Assembly: GCF_002750855.1 (NCBI RefSeq)
Contig: NZ_NWUC01000007.1
Span: 62,001-126,000 of the forward strand
Direction of reading: 5' to 3'
Length of the DNA: 64,000 nucleotides
From: Neopararhizobium haloflavum
GTDB taxonomy: Bacteria > Pseudomonadota > Alphaproteobacteria > Rhizobiales > Rhizobiaceae
The notes under the pieces were generated by a model. It made no database searches. It was not told the DNA's origin and worked only from the letters and a program-made list of their open reading frames with translations. The translations under genes were made by a program, and so were the position numbers. Of the stretch, positions 34,358 through 42,379 are shown piece by piece; within the stretch, counting starts at the first letter, position 1, and the number at the start of each line of letters is the position of its first letter.

Positions 34358-34679
34358 TATTCGCGGAACGTTGAGGATTAGGGGCCGTGTCTGGACAGTC
34401 TGCTTTTGAGAAGTGCTCGAAGGTAAGCTGCCGTAGTTCACGGTCGTCGGACAAAATTTGCTTCGTCAGCTCACTGCTGACCTGAAGTCACCGAGTGCCC
34501 CATTGCAGGATTCTCTCTAGGACGGCGTAAAGGCGACATCTTGGTGCTCGGCGGCTGATGGTTCTGGCCGCCTAAGAAATCGCTCTGTAGGCAATGATTG
34601 CTACCAACTCCGGTGCTGACAGGACGGCAAACGTTGTTCTAACTTTCCAACTGCAATAGCATAGGGCACGAAGCGAAAA
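34358..34679. other. Intergenic leader between recombinase 2 and the Lamassu-like operon
   Basis: About 320 bases with no gene. It contains CAGTCTGCTTTTGAG (near 34400), similar to motifs near 25225 and 38655, likely a dispersed intergenic sequence type. The promoter of the defence operon should lie at its right end. Confidence 0.35.
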
Positions 34680-36005
34680 ATGGACGTCATCGATATTCAG
34701 GAAGGTGTCGAGAAGGCGGTGGATGCGCTCTTGGCGGATAGACTGGCACTATTGTGCGGGGCCGGCCTGTCGATGGCCGCTCCCAGCTCGGTACCAAGCG
34801 CAGCGGCATTAGCGTGGAAGGCGAAGCAGAAATACGACGCGACTCATGGCGCGTCACGGCCTCAACTGGCTGATTCCATCGACGATCAGGCCGAGTTCTT
34901 CTTTCAGCGCGGCGAATTGGCCAATGTCTATCTGAAATCCTATATCGATCATGATGCGTTTGCAGGTGTTCCGAACGATGGTCACTTGGCCGCCGCCGAT
35001 CTTCTTCTTACCGGAGGCATCGGCACGGCTGTCTCAACAAACGTAGACACCCTGATCGAAGCGGCGGGCAATCTTCTGTTTGGCCACATCGGAGCAGGCG
35101 TGAGCCGCGATCAGGTCGCCGCGCTCCCGGCAAACAGGTCGCCGCTGCTGAAGATACATGGTTGCTGGAGCAATCCTAACGGTACTGTCTGGGCAGCTGG
35201 TCAAGTCGCCGCCGAACCGATTCACACGCGCCTCGCGGAGAGTGCTGCGTGGTTAACGCAGCGCCTGCTCGATCGCGACCTCGTGATCGTCGGCTATTGG
35301 ACCGACTGGGATTATCTCAATCAGGTGCTGGAACAGGCTCTGGCGGCGGTCAACCCTAGCCGGATCATCGTCATCGATCCCTGTGACACTGCAGCGTTCG
35401 AAACAAAGGCGAAAGCGCTGTTCGACCTTGGTCAGAGAGCGACGGGCGGGTTTTTCCATGTCAAGGAATCTGGTGCAGTATTCCTGAACCATCTACGGGT
35501 CGAGTTCTCTAGGTCGATGTTGCGGCAAATCCTGCATTCGGGTGCGGCCAGCTTCGAGGCGCAATCTGGGGCGGCACCGGCCGCCGCTTGGCTCGAACCT
35601 TCGTCGACGGATGCCCAGACGCTCTGGCGCATCCGCCGCGATCTTGAAGGCGCGATGCCCAACGAACCCGCAAAGGGGCACCAGCCTGTCGAGGAGCCTC
35701 TCTTGGGAATGACACTCCTTCAGTTGCAGGCCGCTGGCGCCGCTCCCGAGGATATCTGCTGGAATCTCGGCGGCAGTCGTATCCGGGTGTTGCGATCGAT
35801 AAATCGGCCTCTCCACGAAGTCGAGGCGGCCTATGCGCGCGAAATCGCACCGGTAGTCGCACCCGAGTTTGTGATCGTCGTAGGCGCTGAGGCGCTAACC
35901 CTGCCAGCGAGCATCGCGAGGGGCGGCGGAACCGGATCCATCGTGCGAGGCTCGCCCACCAAATGGCGTTCCAGACCCGACGCTGTTGCGGAGTTAGGAT
36001 TGTGA
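34680..36005 (+). CDS. lmuA: SIR2-domain effector of a Lamassu-like defence operon (LmuA)
   Basis: The 441-residue protein has an N-terminal SIR2-type NAD-binding domain: LLCGAGLSM (G27-S31), STNVDTLIEAAG with N121 and D123, K-I-H160-G, and DLVIVGYWTDWDYLN. These correspond to the residues of SIR2 NADases that deplete NAD during phage defence. The C-terminal 200 residues are unassigned. It is followed by a small protein and an SMC ATPase in overlapping frames, the order of Lamassu systems (effector, LmuC, LmuB), hence the call Lamassu-Sir2. ATG 34680 has no strong ribosome-binding site. Confidence 0.78.
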   Translation: MDVIDIQEGVEKAVDALLADRLALLCGAGLSMAAPSSVPSAAALAWKAKQKYDATHGASRPQLADSIDDQAEFFFQRGELANVYLKSYIDHDAFAGVPNDGHLAAADLLLTGGIGTAVSTNVDTLIEAAGNLLFGHIGAGVSRDQVAALPANRSPLLKIHGCWSNPNGTVWAAGQVAAEPIHTRLAESAAWLTQRLLDRDLVIVGYWTDWDYLNQVLEQALAAVNPSRIIVIDPCDTAAFETKAKALFDLGQRATGGFFHVKESGAVFLNHLRVEFSRSMLRQILHSGAASFEAQSGAAPAAAWLEPSSTDAQTLWRIRRDLEGAMPNEPAKGHQPVEEPLLGMTLLQLQAAGAAPEDICWNLGGSRIRVLRSINRPLHEVEAAYAREIAPVVAPEFVIVVGAEALTLPASIARGGGTGSIVRGSPTKWRSRPDAVAELGL

Positions 36006-36535
36006 ACGTCTTGCAGATCGTGTCGCAGCAGTTGAAAGAGGCAGCATATTCAGTAGCTGCACTTGAGGAGCCTTCGGTCAAATACCTGGCATTCGAGGGC
36101 GATACAGTCTTGGGGTTCGTCCTGGCGTTTCCGAACACTCAAAGTTTGATCAAGAACTGGCGATCCCACAGTCAGCAAGTCTTGAAGGCCGCGCAATTTG
36201 GGCTGCGGCGCGCGGAAGCTAAGTCTTGGAATGCCTATCTGATCCTGCTGGCGGCAGAGCCTGCGGACTATGGTGCCAGCATAACGCTGAGCGCGATAGA
36301 AGAGGATCTGACGGGTACGCGCAAGATCGCACGCGCGGGGGTCGGTAACGATGAGGACGCGCGTGCCGCATTGCTGCCTCTGCTCGCCATCCAGAATGCA
36401 CCCCAGCTTGATGCCGTAGACATGGCCTCGGAAATCCGCCTGCGTACCTCCGAGCTGCCAACCGATCTCGTCGACGCGTTTGTCGGCGGTGCCGCGGATG
36501 CGGCAATCCTCCAGATGCTAGAGACCGGCCAATGA
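36002..36535 (+). CDS. lmuC: Small middle subunit of a Lamassu-like operon (LmuC)
   Basis: The 177-residue protein starts at GTG 36002, overlapping the effector stop by four bases (GTGA), and overlaps the SMC gene by four bases (ATGA). It is mixed alpha-beta, with SVKYLAFEGDTVLGFVLAF at the start, and has no motif I can assign. The call rests on size and position: Lamassu operons carry a small LmuC between effector and SMC, and its sequence is poorly conserved. Confidence 0.65.
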   Translation: MNVLQIVSQQLKEAAYSVAALEEPSVKYLAFEGDTVLGFVLAFPNTQSLIKNWRSHSQQVLKAAQFGLRRAEAKSWNAYLILLAAEPADYGASITLSAIEEDLTGTRKIARAGVGNDEDARAALLPLLAIQNAPQLDAVDMASEIRLRTSELPTDLVDAFVGGAADAAILQMLETGQ

Positions 36536-38559
36536 GGCTCAGTTACGTCCATCTTCACGGTTTCCGAGGTTATCGAAAGCCCGTTCGTCTCCAGTTTGCC
36601 GACAGCTTCACGATCCTCGATGGCCGCAATGGTGTCGGCAAGAGCACTATATTCGACGCCGTGGAGTTCGCGCTGACGGGCACGATCAGCAAATATCTCG
36701 ATGCGAAAGCGGATGGTGAATCCGTTACTGACTATCTCTGGTGGGCCGGTCCCGACGAGCTGGACCAGGATCTCTCAAAGCATTTTGTGGAGGTCGGTTT
36801 CTCTAACGGTGACGCGCAGTTCGCGATCCGCCGTACCCCGCTTGATCCGAAGGACTTCGATGTCCGCGCGAAGGCCGAGCACTTGTTCCGGGCCGACGCG
36901 GCGCCACGCGAAGCCATCGCTCAATTGTGCAACTCTACGATCATCCGGGACGAGCACATTGCGCGATTGAGTTTGGATCTGAAGGAAGGCGATCGATTCA
37001 CCTTGCTCCGCGACGCGATCGGTGCCGTCGATGCGGAAGACTGGATCAAGCGCGCTCAAGCAATTTATTCGGCAGCTGCCTCTAGGACGAAGACGGCGCA
37101 AGGAGAAGTGGAAACGGCGAGCACCGCGCAGGCCAATGCGGCGAGGCAAATCGATCAAGCACGCGCATCCCTGCCGGCCGTAGACGTCGTTGGACAAGCC
37201 AGTGCACGCCTGCAACGAAATCTTGGGGCGAGCGGCTCGCCAAGCCAATTGTCAGATCTCGCCCGCGAACGCCTCGCTGCCATCACACTTGAGATTGAAA
37301 ACCTGCGATCCCTGATAGCCGGATATGCCGTGTTCGAGAGCGCGCGGCGTGGTCTCTCGGATGCTGAGAAACGTGCCTCCGAGGCTTCGGTGGCCGCAAA
37401 CTTGGCGCAGCTGCGCTACGATGAAGCGGTGAACGCATTGTCGGCGTCACCAGAGGCAACTGAACTTTCGATGCAGGCTCGGCAGCTTGAAAATCTGGTG
37501 GAGTTGGGCCGCCAGCTCGGACTCCGTGACGGTCACTGCCCGCTATGCGCAAGCGGCATCAGCCACGATGAATTCGGTCACGGCCTCGATCTGGCCCTTA
37601 GCATCGCAAAGGGGCTAGATGCCAAAGCGGTGGAGCAGGCTCAGAAAGAGCGCGAACGGGACACTGCTCTGCGCGAAGCTCAAACTGCCGAGCAGGACGC
37701 CCTCGAGGCCACTGCCGGACGCGATCAGTTAGCAATCTCGATCAAGGATTTCGAGGCTCGCCTCGTGAACGCCTCGCTGGAGAACGCTAGCGCCGCCGAG
37801 ATCGAAGATCGTCTTGTGAAGGTCGAGACTGAGCAGCAGTCCATTGCGTCGGATCTGCGCGTCTTCGACACCCACTCGACAGACCGCGTCATAACCCGCT
37901 TACTTGGTGAGCAATCTGCCGCGGCTGACCGTGTACGATCTGCCGAGGTTCGACTGGGGCGGGCGCGCACCGCCGAAGCCCGCGCGAAGTCGATTTACGA
38001 TGCCGCGCGCCGCGCCGCTGCTGAAACGTTGCAACTCCGCCTCGATCGCGTGATTCCTCTGATGTCTGAGCTCTACAAGCGTCTGCGTCCGCATCCGATC
38101 TGGGGCGACATCGAATACAGCGTGCGCGGCGATGTGAAACGATTTCTCACATTGAAGGTCGATGGCGAGGTGAACCCCCAATTTGTGTTCTCAAGCGGCC
38201 AGCGCCGTGCGACAGGCCTCGCGTTCCTACTGTCCGTCAACCTCTCGATCGCATGGAGCAGATGGCAGAGCATCTTGCTGGATGACCCGGTGCAGCATGT
38301 CGATGATTTCCGCACCGTGCACCTTGCAGAGGTATTGGCACAACTCTGCGCATCCGGCCGCCAAGTCATCTGCGCGGTCGAAGACAGCGCGCTAGCGGAT
38401 CTCATGTGCCGTCGATTGCCATCGACGGTCACATCGCCTGGGAAACGGATCAGCCTTGGCGCTGATGCGACCGGGGCGCTGGCAGTCGTCCATGAACAGA
38501 CCGTGGCTACTCTTAGTCGTCGGTCACTGGTGCCGGCAGACAATTTGCTGACTGCCTGA
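36532..38559 (+). CDS. lmuB: SMC/Rad50-like ATPase with zinc hook (LmuB)
   Basis: The 675-residue protein has a Rad50/SMC layout: Walker A GRNGVGKST (31-39), two coiled-coil arms (about 190-330 and 350-490) meeting at zinc hook C336-P-L-C339, the ABC signature FSSGQRRATG (about 553-562) and Walker B ILLDDPVQHVDD (D584-D585). In Lamassu, such an SMC senses invading DNA and activates the effector. It is the last gene of the operon; translation is coupled by the ATGA overlap with LmuC. Confidence 0.85.
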   Translation: MRLSYVHLHGFRGYRKPVRLQFADSFTILDGRNGVGKSTIFDAVEFALTGTISKYLDAKADGESVTDYLWWAGPDELDQDLSKHFVEVGFSNGDAQFAIRRTPLDPKDFDVRAKAEHLFRADAAPREAIAQLCNSTIIRDEHIARLSLDLKEGDRFTLLRDAIGAVDAEDWIKRAQAIYSAAASRTKTAQGEVETASTAQANAARQIDQARASLPAVDVVGQASARLQRNLGASGSPSQLSDLARERLAAITLEIENLRSLIAGYAVFESARRGLSDAEKRASEASVAANLAQLRYDEAVNALSASPEATELSMQARQLENLVELGRQLGLRDGHCPLCASGISHDEFGHGLDLALSIAKGLDAKAVEQAQKERERDTALREAQTAEQDALEATAGRDQLAISIKDFEARLVNASLENASAAEIEDRLVKVETEQQSIASDLRVFDTHSTDRVITRLLGEQSAAADRVRSAEVRLGRARTAEARAKSIYDAARRAAAETLQLRLDRVIPLMSELYKRLRPHPIWGDIEYSVRGDVKRFLTLKVDGEVNPQFVFSSGQRRATGLAFLLSVNLSIAWSRWQSILLDDPVQHVDDFRTVHLAEVLAQLCASGRQVICAVEDSALADLMCRRLPSTVTSPGKRISLGADATGALAVVHEQTVATLSRRSLVPADNLLTA

Positions 38560-38772
38560 ACCGACTCCTTCGGATCGTGCAGCGCCGGGCTGGACTGAGC
38601 CGTCACCTGAGCTCGCACCGCTCTCGCACGAAGATGTCCTTCCAGCGTCAGACTGATTAATGTCTGCTTTTAGGACATCGCAGAATTGAGCCGTACGACC
38701 GAGATAAGGGCGCTTACCGACGTACCACACTGACGACTATCGCCACATCATCATCGATCGCACTGATGGTGG

Positions 38773-39109
38773 TTAGAAAACCGATTCGAGCCACCCCAGC
38801 ACATCGTCACTTGCTTGGTCCATCATGAAGAGCGGATCGCCGACGTTCTCGATGAGAATGAAAGTAAGACGCTTGAAGCCCTGCTCGACAAGCTTTGTCG
38901 GAGCGTCGCCACTTGGCGGTCCTGACGAATGACGGCACCTGCCAAGGATTAACGAGTAAGCAAATATTCGAATCAGTAAAATCGGCGCACTCGGCCGGTC
39001 TGCCATCCCCAAAGATGACGTGCTCCAGGTTTGCCCGCCGGAGACCTGTGGGGGCGGCCGACGCGCCCTTCAGATCGAGCCGTTCGTGCTGATGTTGAAT
39101 GTCGGTCAA
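38773..39109 (-). pseudogene. Frameshifted hypothetical gene remnant
   Basis: Two reverse frames complement each other. One (39109 leftwards) reads ANLEHVIFGDGRPAECADF and NICLLVNPWQVPSFVRT. The other picks up near 38925 with SGDAPTKLVEQGFKRLTFIL and ends in DDVLGWLESVF at 38773. Together they make about 110 residues of plausible protein with one frameshift. I recognise no family, and the only start is a TTG. It lies in the decayed stretch after the Lamassu-like operon. Confidence 0.4.
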
Positions 39110-39145
39110 TACAGTCGGGTTGCCAGTTGTTGCTGCGCCACCTGA

Positions 39146-39271
39146 TCACTCATGAAGCCAGTGGCCGAAGAACCAGAACAGGACCAGAGCGATCAGGACC
39201 GCCGGCAGTGTCGGTCCATGCCAGATGACAGCACCAGCAAGTATGACTGCGTAGACTTGCCGAAGGCTCAT
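39146..39271 (-). CDS. Small predicted membrane protein (41 residues)
   Basis: A short open frame from ATG 39271 encodes one membrane helix (LPAVLIALVLFWFFGHWLHE at the C-terminus) after a basic start (MSLRQVYAV). No family is known to me and no ribosome-binding site stands out, so this could be chance. Confidence 0.35.
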   Translation of the reverse strand: MSLRQVYAVILAGAVIWHGPTLPAVLIALVLFWFFGHWLHE

Positions 39272-39509
39272 GGTCGCCACACGCTCCAGATTAATCCGCC
39301 ATGGACTGATTGAAGACGCTCTATGCGCCAGTGGTGGCGTCAACGATGCCATGGGCAGATGCTCTCGGTCCAGGATCTTGAGCTCGCGCTGCCAAAGAGA
39401 TGACGTGGGCATCGTGCAGATGTCTCGTTTCAGTCCGCTGCCAAGCCTTCCGGTACCGTGCGTTCGATGCAGGGTCCGTCCATTGGCATGCGAACCTTCG
39501 TCACATTAC

Positions 39510-39660
39510 CGGGACGCGGTGGAACGGCATGGAACGCGGTGAGGCGGTGCGGAACGGATCGGTTAAAGGCGCATGGTGCAGGCGCGGGACAAGGCGGGAC
39601 ATCGTGAGACGTGGTGGGGCGTGGCGGGATGGCGCCGGCAGCTGGATGGCCGTGCATCTC
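39510..39660. repeat. G-rich degenerate tandem repeats
   Basis: The plus strand carries a run of similar short units: GGAACG at least three times (GGTGGAACGGCATGGAACGC and later GCGGAACGG), then GCGGGACA, GGCGGGACAT, GTGAGACGTG, GTGGGGCGTG, GGCGGGATGG at about 10-base steps. The strong G bias on one strand is unusual. No protein is supported. Confidence 0.4.
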
Positions 39661-39735
39661 GTCGACGCGGTCGCTCCGGGTCCTTCCTGGCGGGGGTGAG
39701 CTGTCACGGGGGGCGCTGAGCGCGGGCCGGGGGAG

Positions 39736-40070
39736 TTTTCGGAATTTTTTCGGGATTTTTCTAGGGCTTAAACGAGAATATCAGACACCCCTCAGACCGA
39801 CAAATCTGATGCGGGGAATTATCCCCAAGGGGGGTCAAAATGGGTATTTTTCCCCGCGAGTTTGGCCTCTGTGCATTAGAGACTGCTAACAGAAAAAAGT
39901 GGGGAAAAACCCCAAATTTCGATATAGCTGGGGAAAATTACTGCGTTGATTTCATTCGATAAAATATGCGTTTTTATTTTTCCCCGTTGCCCTTATAGGG
40001 GGTTTTATCAAGATTCTCCTCTGTTTTGGCCCTCTACCCACTTACCCCCCCCTATTTTTGGGGAAAAATA
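39736..40070. repeat. Low-GC block with repeated GGGGAAAA/TTTTCCCC motifs
   Basis: Within 335 bases the motif GGGGAAAA or a close form occurs repeatedly on both strands: GGGGAATTATCCCC (39813-39826), TATTTTTCCCC (39845-39855), GGGGAAAAACCCC (39901-39913), GGGGAAAATT (39930-39939), TTTTTATTTTTCCCC (39971-39985) and TATTTTTGGGGAAAAATA (40053-40070). Three T-runs each followed by CGG, CGGG or CTAGGG precede them (39736-39766). The block is far more AT-rich than the rest of the window and codes for nothing. Clustered binding sites or iteron-like repeats are possible. Confidence 0.6.
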
Positions 40071-41384
40071 AATCGAGCCAAAAGCAGCCCATTTCGTCCC
40101 CTCGCAATTGATACGGTTTAAGGAGTTCGGTGTCGCGTTCCTCTTGATTGCCAATCAACGACAATGACGCTGCTGACGACTAACTCACATCGCAGGTCGC
40201 CTTCTCGGAATTTGCGACACGCCAGAAAGATCCGGAATTTCGTGAAGGCAATAATTGGCAGCCATCGCACTGACGCACTGTCGGTCGATAAAATGGTGGC
40301 GCCCCCGACTTGATCGAAATCATTCGGCTTCGGAAATGCCCGGCATCAGTTTTCGGAGCGGACTGAAGTTCTGGGCCAAATCGAATTGCATGCGGCGCTC
40401 AGCACAGGGGGCCAGTTCCGGAGGGACTTACCTCGAACGGTTGGCGCAGGCCGATCGATGCGGCTGCTCAACGAAATCCAGGTTTCACGCAGCGGCATCC
40501 TGGAGGTCGCCTCGATCGGACAAGCTTGATTGCTCAAATCGGCAAACGGCAACAGAACCGCGATGCGAACCTACCTCCCGATCGCACTCGTTGGCGTGCG
40601 CCGTCAGTGTGTGGGGCGTTGCCGATCAGATGCACCAGAAAGAGGCAGGCTGCCGAGCTGGTAGGGATAAATCCACAGAGACGCCCGCTGAGCGCCTTCA
40701 GCTCCTATGCCGCTAACCCCGCGCAGAAACGAACGGAATGCGCTCAGTGGGCCGCACAGGACGAAATAGAGGCATTCCAGGGCGCCATTCGCTCAGCTTC
40801 AGGCGCTTGGCGGGGCAGATCGCCCCCAAGAGCACTTCGGGGTCCCGATGTTGGCTCTTGCTGCGCGTCGCGCAAGCATCAGAGAAGTTGGTCCTTGGCG
40901 CTGCTGTAGAGCTCCGAGCCCCCCACGTGTTCGAGATCGTCTTTCGGGAGTTAAGTAAGCCAGCTGGCCGATCATGGACCGGCAAACACTGAGCCAACCA
41001 AGGAAAGAGCAGTGGGCTGGCCCGTTCTCTCAGCTGACCGATGAGGGTCGTAGGCTCAGGCCACAACAACCTCACCGCCGACCAACGAATGATCCGGCCA
41101 TTGCACTCTCGTCCACCTGAGCAACCGACCCGGGGAAAGATCAATCGTGCCTCCACATGAGAGCTGCGATTCTCGCGTGCTCAGATTGGTTAGGCAGGCG
41201 CAAGTCCGAAGGGCAACTCGGAGGTTTGACAGTCATTGGAAGCGGTCATAGCCGAGACGAGCGCGCTCGCGGCTCCAATCCGCAAGGGCTGCTTGGCACC
41301 AAACGGAACGCATGAGACGCAGTAGCTTTTTCAGTAACAGAGATATTAGGAGTATGGTTAATCCTTATATATCAGTATTTTAAG
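40071..41384. other. Long region without a supportable gene
   Basis: About 1.3 kb. Open frames exist (for example 40255-40716 plus and 40713-41156 minus) but their translations have skewed composition and no motifs. One plus frame ending at 40531 reads more naturally (GRSMRLLNEIQVSRSGILEV) but has no start codon, so it may be a decayed gene end. I regard the stretch as gene remnants. Confidence 0.4.
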
Positions 41385-41401
41385 GTGACTTCTCGAGTCA
41401 C
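41385..41401. terminator. Hairpin downstream of the membrane-protein gene
   Basis: GTGACT-TCTCG-AGTCAC, 6-bp arms, about 60 bases beyond the stop of the minus-strand membrane-protein gene. In the minus direction it is followed by an A/T-rich tract (CTTAAAATACTGA), so termination there is plausible. Confidence 0.4.
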
Positions 41402-41462
41402 GCAAGCGGCACCACTTTCCACATATCGATGCGCGTCAGTTCACACACCTCCGCCGGGTCAA

Positions 41463-42221
41463 TCAGGCGAGCGGTCGTCCCTCGACATAGTGTCCGTAGA
41501 TCGTCGTCAGGATGGCCACGCCAACGACGGTGCCGATCCAGTTGATTGTCACCGCCCAGAGCACCGCGACAACGGGCAACGCTGTGACAAGGAAGAGCGT
41601 TGCTTGGAGGATCGCAGAGCCGATAAGCGACACAATGGTCAAAACCGCGATCGCCATTTTCGCATGACGCGTGGCGACGAGCGCTTCGCCGGTTGACAGT
41701 GGGTGGTCGACGGCGACGGCAGGCAAAATGGGGCTCAGCCGGTAAACTAGCACGATGATTAGAAAAATCAGAACAAAGGCGGCTCCGGTCATGACGAATG
41801 GCATGTTCCGGAACATGAATCCGAGCAGGAAAAAGATAAACATGCTGCAAGCGAACAGGAGCGCCATTATGAACGTGACGATGACCGAGCGTAAGAGATA
41901 GGCAGTGAACCGTTCGCGGTCGAGCCGCGGGACAAGCCTGGTCGTGCGTTCCCCGCAAAGGACATAGCGGTGCCAGCCGATCGCCATCCAGATGAGCAAG
42001 GCGACCGATATGAAGAGGACGGCGACGCTTGCCATGATACGGCTTATCGACCAGCCGTCGCCGAACATGACGATCAGCGGATCCTGGCCTTGCAGAAACA
42101 GGCCGGACGTCAAGGTGGCAGCAGCGAACGGCAAATAGAGCACCCCGAAGATGCGGAGCGCTTCGCCCAAATTCTCGAACACCATGCGGATCGAATGCAC
42201 GAATAGTCGTATGCCCATCAT
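41463..42221 (-). CDS. Polytopic membrane protein of unknown function
   Basis: The 252-residue protein has about six hydrophobic segments (for example SVAVLFISVALLIWMAIGWH and FVLIFLIIVLVYRLSPILPA) and no recognised catalytic motif. It resembles uncharacterised rhizobial membrane proteins with a basic loop HRYVLCGERTTRLVPRLDRE. ATG 42221 is the first of two adjacent methionines. It is monocistronic, 158 bases after dnaE2 on the same strand. Confidence 0.65.
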   Translation of the reverse strand: MMGIRLFVHSIRMVFENLGEALRIFGVLYLPFAAATLTSGLFLQGQDPLIVMFGDGWSISRIMASVAVLFISVALLIWMAIGWHRYVLCGERTTRLVPRLDRERFTAYLLRSVIVTFIMALLFACSMFIFFLLGFMFRNMPFVMTGAAFVLIFLIIVLVYRLSPILPAVAVDHPLSTGEALVATRHAKMAIAVLTIVSLIGSAILQATLFLVTALPVVAVLWAVTINWIGTVVGVAILTTIYGHYVEGRPLA

Positions 42222-42379
42222 GAATGTCGCCCCCTCTGCCCGAGCCGATGGCCGATTTTTCATGCATAGGATGGATTTTGGCGCTGGAGTTCAACCCAAG
42301 ATGGCGGTCGGTAGAAGGTTTTTGATGCTTGCTATGCAGGTCTTGTTGGCGCTTCGCCTGTCCAGACGGCTGAAAAGGA

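Noticed and set aside
39736-40070. CRISPR array
   Set aside because: The repeats are short, unevenly spaced, in both orientations and without spacers of constant length; no cas genes nearby.
40255-41156. Two long open frames in the region after the low-GC block
   Set aside because: Translations are low in hydrophobic core residues and match no family; likely chance frames in decayed sequence.
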